Assembly (NCBI GenBank): GCA_950295325.1
Contig: OX485806.1
Span: 48,853,169-48,917,168 of the forward strand
DNA length: 64,000 bases
Reading direction: 5' to 3'
Source of the DNA: Polytrichum commune
Taxonomy: Eukaryota; Streptophyta; Polytrichopsida; Polytrichales; Polytrichaceae
The notes under the pieces were generated by a model that did no database searches, was not told the origin of the DNA, and saw nothing but the letters and a program-made list of their open reading frames with translations. Positions 24,401 through 35,400 of this stretch are shown here, piece after piece (the stretch's first letter is position 1; every line of letters starts with the position of its first letter). Made by a program: the position numbers and the translations under genes.

Positions 24401-25530
24401 ATGTACAAAATGTGACCACAAGAACTTATTTTGTTTCACGACTTTACTAGTGCTAGTAAAAAATGTACATAATGTGACTAGAAATAGTCAAGTTCTCATG
24501 TGAACTTACTAACATTAGTCAAGTATCTAAACATTTGACTGCCGTGGGTTACAGTGCTTGGATACTGCAGTAAGAAAACCCCAAAATCAAAGCTCAATTG
24601 GAAAACGCACCTTTGTTTGAGATGGATTTATTAGAGACGTCGGGGATGGTGTTTTCCTAAACCGCGTAATCCTCTCCACCTCCTCCTCCTATGGTTCTAC
24701 TTGCAAACGACCAGTTCCAGGTTTTGAAGTCCGCCTTTCTTTGACAATCACGACCCTGGACTCTTCAAACATTTCAGTGAGAATTGTAGACACCCTTTCC
24801 AATGCTACGCTAGAAATTGGTGGCATCCTAGCAATCCCTTGGAATACCCTCTCCATGTCAACATCCGGCAAATTAGCCACCACCCTCAAGATGGCGTCTA
24901 CAGACATTACAAAGGCAACACATTGACAACCTTGCATCAAACTAAAGGAACCCATCTTAGAACTTAAGAAGGGATTGAAGAACCGAATTGGGGTTTAGGG
25001 ATGCAGACTATATTGACAACGCTGACTCTTGTTGCGTCTGCCTTTACTGCTCCGCCGACTTCAGATACAAGCGCAGGTAAGCCTAAGTCCTCCAATTTTC
25101 TATTGTTCTTTTTGATGTTCACCAACCGAGACGCCTCGTAAGCTGTTAGAGGAACCTTGTCCGCTGCTGTAGGGGAGGCGCACTCCTTTTGCGCAGCGTT
25201 TTTTGTCCGCCACCAGATGTCCCTGTTACGGCCGCCGGTGCTCTCGTTTGGTGACTCTTTGCCCTCACTTGCAGTACCTGTTCCGGCGCCCTCACTTCCG
25301 CTACTCGTTCCGGTGCCCTCACTCTCGCTCCATGTTTCGCCCTCACTACTCTCGTAGCTCTCATTCTCAAATTTTTCTTCGATCTCCATGTCGATAAAGC
25401 CCAGAGCTGGAGAGGAAGGACACGGTGGTGGCGGTAGACCAAAAAAGTAACGCCATTGTTGCAGCGCGTGTTTTCTACACCCAACCAGGTAAACCCTACA
25501 CCTACACTGCATGCGCAACAAGTAATTCAC
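21489..25530 (-). pseudogene. TnpA-like CACTA gene, multi-exon, left arm
   Basis: A chain of minus-strand exons with GT/AG edges. The N-terminal exon (25,530-24,964) has a Ser/Glu/Gly-rich tract built on a 30-bp repeat and the motif LTAYEASRLVNIKKNNRKLE, a type of helix common in plant transposon-associated proteins. Then come 24,955-24,689 (broken by TAG after QVEP, with EEEVERITRF continuing in frame); 23,602-23,054 with YDGFLRNLEVDKRHRRRL and VDNTFEYEGGIGHVTKWSF; 22,670-22,246; 22,145-22,064; and 21,840-21,489. Its position beside a Tnp2 gene and its basic, coiled character suggest the TnpA-type DNA-binding partner. That is inference, not a domain match. Several in-frame stops. Mirror at 55,934-59,975. 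Confidence 0.6.
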
Positions 25531-26209
25531 TTCGGTGGCACTAGAAGATAGTGTAGCCGTCGGAGCAATAAATGCTCTAGATGGCGGGGAGGGAGGGTTA
25601 AGGTGGCGGCGCCTAGGGTTTCAACATTATCTCGACTACACAAAAGGTTTCAAGGACACGGAAATCATAGGTACGCAGATTCACAATGCCTTCCCTGAAC
25701 CCTACATCGTTTTCAGATCTGCAGTTGTGTATAGAGACGTTTTCATGTTTTGGAAAACACACCTTGCATTCCGTATCTTAAGACATGGTCTCATAGCCTT
25801 CCTTCTTGCTGTGAGAACATGAGTGGAGCACTTCCAAGAATTCATAGACTCATTGTTCCCTAGAGTCAACCCTTCATTCGTTTACGCATTTTGCTGAGGG
25901 TGTTTTTTTTCGTTGGGGGGAGTGAGCATTGGGCGTTTTGGAAATGGGGGTGTTTTACATGTATTTTAGGGTTGTTGATTATAGGATTGCGAGAATGAAG
26001 GATTGGTTCGTTGGGTACTGGCGATGTATTTTTTTTCTGGAAGGCCAACCTCCACCCACTTTCTTATTATTTCAAAAGGTGTCTTAAACTTGATTGTTCA
26101 CAGGTACATGGGAAGCTGAACACTCATACAGGAGATGCTCATGGAATTGCTCAGCTGAAGCGCAAGTTTTTTTGAGGCTTTGAGCTAATTTGACTTTCAA
26201 CCTTTGCAG
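25531..26209. other. Intergenic region between divergent transposon genes
   Basis: Lies between the TnpA-like N-terminal exon (minus) and the plus-strand P5CS/Tnp2 block, so it may hold a bidirectional promoter. A 95-codon plus-strand frame at 25,535-25,822 is unrecognised. No clear TATA pair could be assigned. Mirror at 55,255-55,933. Confidence 0.4.
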
Positions 26210-26905
26210 GTGATCACGAAAACATTGCCCAAGTCAGTTGGCCCACATCTTATTGGCTAGGTCACTTCTAGGGACAAAATTCCAGACCTTCTTAAGGTAC
26301 AGTTGTGCTTTGCTCACTTGTTCCTAACTAGGTCTTAGTTGTGGTACTTGATATTGTAGATCATCTGGCCATTCAAATCCCCCTTTTGAGTTTGCTTCCT
26401 GAACTGTGGACCTTGTTGGCTGATAGTAAACATATCTTGTTCACTTAAGATTTTAACACTGCTGTGTGTTTATGAACAGTTGGATGACGTTATTGACCCG
26501 GTCATACCTCGTGGAAGCAACCAGCTAGTTGCACAAATAAAGGCCTCTACCAAAATTCATGTGCTTGGTCATGCAAGTCAGCCTTTTCTCAACTTATATA
26601 ATCATTCATGTTGTAGTCGCTTCGAAGCTGAATTTGGTAGGTGAAGTTTTGTTTTTATTGTTTAGAATTGTCAAGGTTCTTTTAGTTCCTATCGTGAAAA
26701 AAACATGATTTGGAGATTCCCAATATCATCCTGAGCATCAAATTTATGCTATTTGTCTTAGATGTGTTGCTTGGACCCTAAAAATTAATTTTTATCTGCA
26801 GATGGAGTGTGCCATGTCTCCGTCGACAAGGTTGTTGATCTAGAGAAAGCCAAGAGGATTGTGCTTGACTCGAAAGTAGACTACCCAACTGCATGTAACG
26901 CGCTG
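26210..26905 (+). pseudogene. P5CS: Captured P5CS exons (left arm)
   Basis: Three exons of delta-1-pyrroline-5-carboxylate synthetase, from the glutamate-5-semialdehyde dehydrogenase half (proline biosynthesis). Exon 26,210-26,296 reads VITKTLPKSVGPHLIG, a TAG, then VTSRDKIPDLLK. Exon 26,480-26,575 reads [20 protein letters not shown] and [12 protein letters not shown]. Exon 26,802-26,905 reads [20 protein letters not shown] and [17 protein letters not shown] acceptors precede all three; GT donors follow the first and third, while the second donor is mutated (CATGCAAGTC). The exons join in the order and phase of plant P5CS, with introns retained, so this was captured as genomic DNA. Neither the flanking P5CS exons nor the catalytic region is present. 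Mirror at 54,559-55,254. Confidence 0.85.
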
Positions 26906-27391
26906 GTAAGATTGGACTGGCCGGTCAAAAGTAGGTTTGTCAAGCAATTATGTTTTTCATTGCTTGATATGGTTTTCATGTTTTTCCTTGTTGAAATTTA
27001 GAGAAAATTTGGTGCTAAACTTCAAGAGAGTGACATCGTGCTTTCATTACTAGAAGACTTCTTGTGATAAATTTTTGTAGACATTGCGAGATTTTCTCAC
27101 CATGAATTGAGACTCAATCTCAGCTCTTTGCATTGCAGGTGGGAGAATTTGGACGGTCTTTTACTGTAGTTTTCCGAGCGAAACCTGATTTGGATGTAAG
27201 GGCTATTGTTTGACTTATAGAAAGTAACAAATCTTTATCCGATAATGTTGGATTTTTCTTATCATCGGAGTCTTCATCAGCAATGCTCATATGTTTGCAG
27301 TTGGAATAGACTTTTGATTCATTGCAATGGTACTTCTCAATTATGAAGAAGGTATGCAAATATTCAAAGTTCACATATTTGAATGTGACAG

Positions 27392-27589
27392 ATGGACAAG
27401 AATTCAAGAAACAAACTCCTGCACCTACAACTATGGGACCTAGAGGAGAAGGAGACAAATGGAATGCACCTCTCATCATATCCATGTCCATGTCAAAAGT
27501 GCATGGGTGGGACGGTTCTATCAAGAGAAACCATTCGCAAGCATCTGAGGCAGTACAAGCGCGATCCACAGTTCCATAGGTCTATACTG
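27392..27589 (+). pseudogene. CACTA transposase N-terminal exon (left arm)
   Basis: The acceptor TGACAG precedes MDKNSRNKLLHLQLW; the exon ends SILV at the donor GTACGT. The segment PCPCQKCMGG...ETIRKHLRQY matches the transposase-associated domain found at the N-terminus of plant Tnp2 proteins: a CPCxxC followed by a V/I..HL helix. It is followed by a 580-bp stretch carrying many TAGTCA half-sites and then by the main Tnp2 exon. The exon joining the two is not clear, so the full model is unresolved. Mirror at 53,876-54,073. Confidence 0.65.
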
Positions 27590-28171
27590 GTACGTGTTTG
27601 TATTCCTAAAACTTGACTGAAATTAATGCAGCTAAACCCTAAACCTATAATGTGCGTATTTGACTATCCATAGTCACATATGTCAATGTTGTGACCACGG
27701 ATAGTCAGAGATGTAAATATGGTGATTATAGGTAGTCATCAGGAACAACTTATCCATTTACTGGTGCTAATACACACCTTTGTAGGATGTGCGACGGCCA
27801 TATGTGCAAGTAGTAGCAGCAGCAAAAGCCCTAGAATCCATATTGTTTTGACCATTGCGAGAAAGCATAACTTTCTATGAGTATGTGCTACTGGCCACTT
27901 ATCCCGAACTCGTGAATTATAAATGTCTATGACTACATGTAGTAAACTTGTGTATGCCGTAGTCAAAAATTTAAAATATTTGACTACATATAGTAAACAT
28001 GTGTATCCCATAGTCATGGATTCCAGAAACTTGACTACATGAAGTAAATATTTGCCATACCCTAGTGATAAATTTAAATGAAATGTGTGGTCGCTTGTGA
28101 CGGAAAATGTTTTAATAGGAATAGCTTATGCATGAACTCAGTACTAACGTCACCGCTATTGTGGGACTATC

Positions 28172-29638
28172 ATGGCACGTGCATATACAGTCTGGTCAAC
28201 TAGCCAAGAAAGAACACCGAAAACTGATGACGATGTTCCAAGCACAATGGACGACCAACACAAGGAAGGCATCGACGTAAGTGATAGTGAAAATGATGAA
28301 GGCGAGTTTGAAGTGCAGCGGATGATAACAGAGTGTTTTGGTTGGTTTGAGAACGACAACATTGATAGCCAGGAGGATACCATACTTGAAGATGAACGGG
28401 AAATTATGGCTGAGGAAGGAATGGATCTACTGGAAGAATCTGCAGTCCCATTGTATGAGGGCAGCAAAACAAGCCGAGTAGTTGCAGTCATTCTCCTTTT
28501 CAATTGCTTTGCAATTTTTGGAGCCTCTAATGCATGCGCTACAGAATTGTTGAAATTGTTTTCGGAGCTACTACCTGTCAATAACACTCTTCCGAAATTT
28601 TACTATCAAGCTCGCAAGTTTCTAAGGCACCGCGGATTATCATTTGTCTCAATACATGCCTGTAGAAATGGGTGTTTTTTATTCCGAAAGGAGCTAGAAG
28701 GCGCAATGAATTGTCCAAAACATGGACAATTGAGGTACAAATCTGAGTCAAGCATGACACCAATGAAAGTTTTGCGGCATTTTCCACTCATACCATGGTT
28801 GCGAAGGATGTATCGTTGTACATCTCTCGCAAAATTAAATAAGTGGCATACCGAACGGAAGGACTGTAGTGGCAACGTGGAATGCGTTCCGGATTCGAAG
28901 GCATGGAAACACATTGACTTTGTATATCTAGGGTTTGCGTTAGAGGAAAGAAACATACGACTAAGACTTGCTCTAGACGATGTCAATCTATTCTCAAACC
29001 AATCCCTAAGTCATTCCATTTGGCCAGTTATACTACTGAACTACAATCTGCTACCATGGTTGGTGACAAAGCGGTTTTTCTTAATGTTGGCCCTCCTCAT
29101 TCATGGGAAAGAGAGTGTCACATCTGAAAACGTGGACGTGTACCTTGCTCCATTGATTGAAGAGTTGCAACAACTTTGGGAAGGTATTGATGCAGTAGAT
29201 GCATCTGCAGAGAGTGTGAATAGGAAATTCATGTTGAAGGCCATCCTCATGTGGTGCCTTCATGACTTCCCGGTATATGGATTAGTGTCAGGGCAAGTTA
29301 CAAAGGGGTACAGAGGGTGCACCGAATGTGGTCCTAGCGTAACAACCTGGCGTTCTGCAGCATTAACGAAGAATGCATATTTAGGGCATCGTCGTTTATT
29401 GAACCGAACCCATCCATATCGAAGATTGCAGAGAGCATTTGATGGATCACAAGAGACTCATCCACCACCAAGACAGCTAAGTGGCCGTGACATAGTCCGG
29501 TATGCGATGAGGAGAGAAAATTGGTTGGCTGACTCCGCACGAAACAGACCAGGGGGGTTAAACGATCCACTACATGAAACAGGTGTGAAGAGACTGTCTG
29601 CATTATTTGCACTTCCATATTGGCAGGTGAGTGTTTAA
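28172..29638 (+). CDS. Tnp2-family CACTA transposase exon (left arm)
   Basis: An open frame of 488 codons without a stop. After an acidic N-terminus it shows Tnp2 family landmarks: MKVLRHFPLIPWLRRMYR, KWHTERKDCSG with DSKAWKHID, the block LDDVNLFSNQSLSHSIWPVI (usually DG(F/Y)NPF...), YNLLPWL, the signature DVYLAPLIEELQQLW and LHDFPVYGLVSGQVTKGYRG with CTEC. It ends at YWQ exactly on a GTGAGT donor (29,627), where Tnp2 genes continue with a further exon. That next exon (usually LRHNLDVMHIEKN) was not found before the TRIM-like insertion at 29,894. The transposase is probably C-terminally truncated, although this exon is intact. Mirror at 51,826-53,292. Confidence 0.9.
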   Translation: MARAYTVWSTSQERTPKTDDDVPSTMDDQHKEGIDVSDSENDEGEFEVQRMITECFGWFENDNIDSQEDTILEDEREIMAEEGMDLLEESAVPLYEGSKTSRVVAVILLFNCFAIFGASNACATELLKLFSELLPVNNTLPKFYYQARKFLRHRGLSFVSIHACRNGCFLFRKELEGAMNCPKHGQLRYKSESSMTPMKVLRHFPLIPWLRRMYRCTSLAKLNKWHTERKDCSGNVECVPDSKAWKHIDFVYLGFALEERNIRLRLALDDVNLFSNQSLSHSIWPVILLNYNLLPWLVTKRFFLMLALLIHGKESVTSENVDVYLAPLIEELQQLWEGIDAVDASAESVNRKFMLKAILMWCLHDFPVYGLVSGQVTKGYRGCTECGPSVTTWRSAALTKNAYLGHRRLLNRTHPYRRLQRAFDGSQETHPPPRQLSGRDIVRYAMRRENWLADSARNRPGGLNDPLHETGVKRLSALFALPYWQVSV

Positions 29639-29639
29639 C

Positions 29640-29893
29640 TCCAAACTCATTGTCACACCCTCATGACTTAAATAAGACTACCAATAGTCAAAGAAGAACT
29701 AAGAGCTTCAGATATTGGTTTGGAGGACTACCGGTAGTCTACTTCTAGTCACATCCATGAAAACTTGACTACATGCAAATATGAATGACTACACATAGTC
29801 ACTACTGATATAATAGTGACTATATGATGACTAAGAGTCTAGATATAATTCCACTAATGGGGGCCACTGATTGTATGCAATCTCTTACTGGTT
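29640..29893. repeat. TAGTCA half-site cluster downstream of Tnp2 (left arm)
   Basis: Dense TGACTA/TAGTCA sites, many as inverted pairs: GACTACCGGTAGTC, GACTACACATAGTCA, and AGTCACTA/TAGTGACT with a 9-base spacer near 29,800-29,825. Similar clusters occupy the neighbouring introns (27,650-28,070). Confidence 0.75.
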
Positions 29894-30379
29894 GGTACTC
29901 GAGCTGCAGTGACACATGATCATTATTTATACGACAACTGTTATGGTACGTGGCGTCGGCGGCCGCACCTTATCCGTTGGATTTCATCCATTTAGATTTG
30001 GATGGATGAATTTTAGATGTGGAGAAGAAGGCTCCTAAGTGAGGAGCCTCCTCCTTGGCTTGGCATTCTTGCCAAGTCAAGTCTTGTGAGTGAGTGTGTG
30101 GAGAGAGCTTGTGTGAGGTGAAGATTGCATGTTTTTGCAATAAATCTTGAGTTATTCTCCCATTTCTTACACTCTTGGATTCTCCCGTGGTGGAGTGAAA
30201 TACAGTTTGACTCATTGTGTGCATTTGAAGAGAGAATTAGAGCTTTTGGAAGGGTTTAACTTTCTTCCTTCTTTGTCGAGGTGTGTTGTTTATGTATGAC
30301 TTTGCTATGTTTTAGTGTTGTTTGTTAGTGGTGATTGGTACTCGAGCTGCAATGGCACACGATTGCTATTTACACGACA
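29894..30379 (+). mobile_element. TRIM-like element, copy 2 (left arm)
   Basis: A full 441-bp unit runs from TGTTATGGTACG (29,939) to TACACGACA (30,379). It is preceded by a 43-bp copy of its own 3' end (29,894-29,936), separated by just two bases (AC). The unit carries the GGCTCCTAA/GGAGCCTCC stem and an AATAAA (in TGCAATAAATCTTGAG), as an LTR would. The partial tail plus complete unit looks like two LTRs joined end to end. Mirror at 51,085-51,570. Confidence 0.75.
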
Positions 30380-32410
30380 TCTTAGTGCCTAGTTGATTTT
30401 GAGGTTGATTGTCTAGCATGCTCTTCTGATTGGTGTAAATGTTCTTACTTCCACCCAGCTAGTGGTAGCCTCAACACTTGATTGGATGTATAAAACCTTG
30501 AAAGAATGAAACCATTAGGTCTTTAATCGTCAAAGCGAAGATCATCAACTTATGAGGTTATGAATATGAATGGCGTTTACCTTTATCTCCTATATCTTTT
30601 GCATTTCAAATTGATCCTGAAACTTGACATGACAATCAGTGTGGTTTGAAATCATTACTATGAGGGGACAATTCCGTTCATTGAAAATTCATTCATTGGA
30701 AATGTTAGTAATCATGGATCCAAGAATTGAATGATTCTTTAGTGCAACGGGTTCCCCAAACTCCAAAAAAAGCCAATCAATCTTGGTCCTCCATCTAGAT
30801 CTGATAGTCTAGATCCCACGCCACTCCTTGCATGGCCCTCCTTTCAATAGGGACTAAGATGCGGACAAGGGAGGGAGGGAGGCATGAGCAAGAAAATGGG
30901 CAAAAGGTTGGTGGGCCTACTCTCAAAGAGTGGGACCATATTGGTAGTTCCCATGTTTATTTATACTTTCAAATGCTATGCTTTTTGACACTGTACTTTC
31001 TGATGCTATAATTTATTACCAATCTTGTACATTGGAGTTGACACTTTGAATATGTAGTGTAGGTAGCCTTGTCAATATTTTTCTGTAAGATATGCATTAG
31101 TTTCCAGATAAGAATCTTGGGGTCCAAGAGACTGTTTCTCATAGGCTAGATGTAACGGAATACAACAATTTTTGTAAACAATAAAGGTTTTGTGGCTTTG
31201 AGTTCTTGGCGTCTATGTAAACTCATCCATTGTGGATGAAGGGGCTTCAGTAAAAACAAATCCCCAATTTGATTGACATCACCTAGGGATTTGTGGGTTT
31301 TGCTCCTCAAATTTCAATATATAGTGAAATATATGAACGACGCTCATGCAATTAGAATCGTAATTACACCACCAATTCACATCATAATTATGTGGAAATT
31401 TATAACCATAGTCATATATATCAATCAATGTCAAAACCTATTTCACTTACACCTATAGGTACATTTAAATTCAAGGTATTGTTTTTTCACATAGAATTTG
31501 TGGATAACCAGAAACAACTATGATAATATAGAATCACAATGTTGGTTGCATATACATAGTTAATGTATTTTCAATTTCATGATTCATTTTCATTTTTGAA
31601 ATCCTCATCATTCTCGACTACAGTTATGAAGTACAAGTGCCTGAAAAACGCTCGTGTCTAGAAAATGGTTGGAAGCTAGCCTCCAGTGGGCCAGGAACAT
31701 TCCTGATGTTTGTTAAGATGGCATAAGCAAAAACTAGATGAGACTTTTAGCTCAAAGAAATGCACAATATTAAACAGTACATACTTACATGCGTCCAAAA
31801 TATAATGCAAACCACCAGAACACTACAAAATACATTGTCAACCCCCTGAAGAACATTAAACATAAAGATCAGCACTTTGATATGATCTTCACGTTTGCAC
31901 CATATGCATCGCAGACAACATCAGTACTGCATCTTAGCCAAAACAAGACCTACATGTTTACAGGAGCAATATACAGGTACACCCTCATCACAACATACAT
32001 GGAACCTTGACATAATAAAGGTGTATAAAGCCAATTGAAGTATCTGGACCTTGAGCATATCAATGAATAAACATGCACATTCTATATGCAAACATTGAAA
32101 GATTTATTTGTGGTCACAAATGCAATGATTGTACTTGCATGCATAGAAAGGCCTGATTCTCATATGAAGTCGGTGCTCTGAAAGAAGAGAGTTCGAGAAA
32201 ATGGGCCTGCTGTATTTAATTTGAAACTGACAGCACCTCGATCTTACAAAGGAATTATGCTTCTGACATGTGGTCAGGTGAGTGATGCAATCCATCCAAT
32301 ATAATATATTCTTAAGAAGTCCTGTTGTGTTCTCAGATTAGCCCACTCTCCTCTGGTTACGCCTACCTTGCACTGACTTTTCTTGGTTGATATTGACGGG
32401 ATTCACATGA
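30380..32410. other. Inner part of left arm, no supported gene
   Basis: AT-rich with short frames only. Nothing recognisable except at the inner edge, where the last bases of the arm (VDIDGIHM in one plus-strand frame, 32,387-32,410) belong to the retroelement relic that continues in the right copy at 48,450-49,053. Confidence 0.5.
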
Positions 32411-32449
32411 CAAACAAATGGACAGTCCAGTGATTCATGTACAACCACA
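32411..32449 (-). other. HECT 3' UTR up to the palindrome junction
   Basis: Only 39 bases separate the HECT stop from the arm. Any longer 3' UTR and the polyadenylation signal must lie within the repeated arm sequence. Confidence 0.7.
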
Positions 32450-35400
32450 CTACCGAAGCTGAAATTGGTTGCCTGTTTCAAAGATGGCAGTGATGAGGTT
32501 GCTCTGTAGTTCTTCATATGTGTCATAGTCAGGAAGGATGAGTTCGTTGAAGCATGTGTGCGCCTGTAGAATTTAGGAACACTAAATTAGAAGCATGACC
32601 AAACTCCAGAGGTACACATTGCAAATCTATATAGGAATAACAAGGGGGTAACACCCCACATATGTATGTTTGGTGTACAATAGAAGGAGAGCAGAAAGGA
32701 AGGGTGTCCCTCTGCAACTCATACCAACACTTGTGTAGATACCACACCCACAACACTCATGGAAGGGAGTAGATGTAACTATCTCAAACATCTTAATCAA
32801 CAAGAACTTGCATAGGAACGTTGAGTGCTCCCCTTGTACAGCACAAGCCAATGTTAGGAACAGAACCTGCGGTAACCTTGTAGAGTCTAGAACACGAACA
32901 ATGTGGAACAATCTCAAGCCTTCACTACCACGCAAGCCCTGAAGAAATAAAAACTGATTACATATTAAAACTCCAGCCTGTACCCCAAGTTTCCCACCGT
33001 AATGCAAGAGAATGAGCAAGCTTCCAAACTAGCAAAACAAAAAAATGGCATGTAATCGTGATCCATGTGGAATCTGGAAGATGAGGTACCTTAAAGCCCT
33101 CTGGAAAGGGAACCTGCTCCCACAGAATCCCACAAATGATTAGTTGAATGCGTTGGGACTCCCCTAGTTCACATCAACACACATAAAAAGGGATAATCAT
33201 CTTTGTCATTTTACAGATAAATTTTGTTCCATGTGGAGCCTCACCTTCGATGTACCAGTTACAAATTGTAGGAGTCTTGCCCGCATTTCTTGGTCCCAAG
33301 ACTCCACCAACTGCACCACCCACACAGATTCATTTGTCAGAAGCATCACATACAGATATTATTGATTATAAGAATCTTGAGTCTGATTATTTGCGTCAAG
33401 ACCTCCACATGACTGTAAACCACTAATAACAGACTGCAAAAACGTCAAGCAAGGGTACCTTTCAAAATAAAAATAAGCGTCTCCTAGAGCTGATAATCTC
33501 TACTACATAATTACCACACAAAGCACAAAAGCTAGCAATTTGAAGAAGCACTTGGGAATAAGATGGATTAGTACCTGCCAAAACCATCTTATTACATGAC
33601 AGTCTCGAGAATCAGTGTACCCTGCCTTATAGACAGTGTTTTTCCTCCTAATGTAAACCACTCCACAGTCACAATGTTAGAAGAGTGCCAAAATCCTCCA
33701 CATCTTGCACAAAATAACAATTTTTAAAACTACACATTACAGTGGTTTTTCTTTTAGCAGGCTGACTTAAACTCACCAGTCACCTGCATCAATGGTTGGG
33801 AGTCCTCCAATAAGCCATTCAAGCTCTGCCTCGTCAAAGTGCTGCACATCATTTTTGAGAGTTGTGAAAAATGCAAGATGTGACTCTGTCATTGCAGTTA
33901 TTTTCAATAAATTCTTAAACCTAACACACAATCAACAGCATGGAAAATATCACCAACCTGTAATAGGGCAGGGTCTACTACACGAGATAAGCCCATTCGT
34001 ATTGCTTGAAACTGAGGTTCAACACTTTCTGCAATGAAAATGTGTCCTTAAGTGATGTGAAACAAGTGCATCCAACCTATCAAAACAACAGATCCCAAAC
34101 ACTTGAGCCTCTTAAAGCAACATCCGTCAGCAAATACATAATATCCCCTCCACACCTTGCCTGCTAAATTTATTAGGCCCAAATTCAAATGCTTTCACAA
34201 ACAATTGTAGAAATATAAATCTATCTGGTCTATGGAAGGTCTGCCCAGTGAGAATTACCCGTCCTCGACCAAAAAAGCATGACTCATACACAAGGGAGAA
34301 AATGTCACAGTGGATAGATATGTACCAGGGGGGCTATGTAAGTAAATAGAATGAGGCATGACTACTTTCAGCACCAGGATGGACAGCTCTTGCCACATGA
34401 TATTAAAGTAGGTGACAAAAAGGAACTGAGGTCCTTGTTACATGGGAATTTGTTAAGAGAATGGGACTCCAACATCCAGTAGATAACCAAGTTCATACCA
34501 TTTCATGCAGGACTTTTAATAAATTTGGCTACACAAACAATCTCATGTACAACAGTAATTGCAAAAGATAGATATGTCAACCAATTCAAGATGCCCAATA
34601 TTATGTAATAGCATACATAGAAATGTGGACATCAAACACGCACCTAAGGGTGGGTTTATAGTAGGGTCCGAGTCCAGAAACTTGAAGTTCAAAACACCCC
34701 TTAATGGACCGTCCTTTCGGACCCCAAGATTGGTTTATCAAATCAAGACAGATTGGTTCCACAATTTTCCTCTTGAACATGCTTGATTTTGGAGTTTCTT
34801 TGGTCTTGGACCCTAGTGAAAACCCACCCCAAATGAGGTACAACAGATGACAAACCCCTCCCTCCCCCATTCTCCCCCCTGACAGAATAAAACTGAAAAC
34901 ATAAACAACATGCACACATGCACACACACAGGCACAGCACAGCTGTCCAAAGCATGATGGCCAAGCTCTGGGATGATCTAATTAAAAGTGTAAGGGAAAC
35001 CTTTGAGACGCCAGCTTGCCAAGAGATCCACATACTCCCGCTTATTTTGTTCTGTCACAATTGCCTGCTTTCCATTGTTCTTCAACTGGATAGCAGAACA
35101 CAATAACTTAAGTGTGCAATAACCTTAAGGATTTGTGGACTTAATTTGCATAAATAGAATTTTTAATCTGTGCGAAACAGAACAACCTTGACAAACACTA
35201 GTCATTTCCTAAGCTTTCTTGAAAGTGTGCCATTGTCAGGTACTTGCAGACCAAGATACTACAAGGTTGACGAAGAGACAAAGAAACCATTACAAATATT
35301 TTCCAGCATAAGTTTCAATATTTAATAGGAAACCTAGTACAAGAACAAATAACCTAGACAATTGGAATTGCTGTTCAAGGCTGCTATCAATAACCGAATC

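Larger units (their letters stand above)
18516..32410 (+). repeat. Left arm of a 13.9-kb inverted repeat
   Basis: The arm is the reverse complement of 49,054-62,948. Every paired position sums to 81,464 from end to end, so there is no net insertion or deletion in 13,895 bp. All frames in the two arms mirror exactly except at 20,166 (A here; C at 61,298 on the opposite arm). The outer edge lies in a gypsy LTR (CCTTA at 18,516). The inner edge is at ATTCACATGA (32,401-32,410), 40 bp beyond the HECT stop codon. Confidence 0.95.

Noticed and set aside
21962-24560. TAGTCA clusters considered as a CRISPR-like or satellite array
   Set aside because: Spacing is irregular, the motif is only 6 bp, and it occurs in a plant nuclear context within introns.
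25535-25822. 95-codon frame upstream of P5CS as a captured gene
   Set aside because: No recognisable similarity, no clear splice edges; kept only as unassigned.
28156-28986. Long open frames on the strand opposite Tnp2
   Set aside because: They are antisense shadows of the transposase exon, with no family features.
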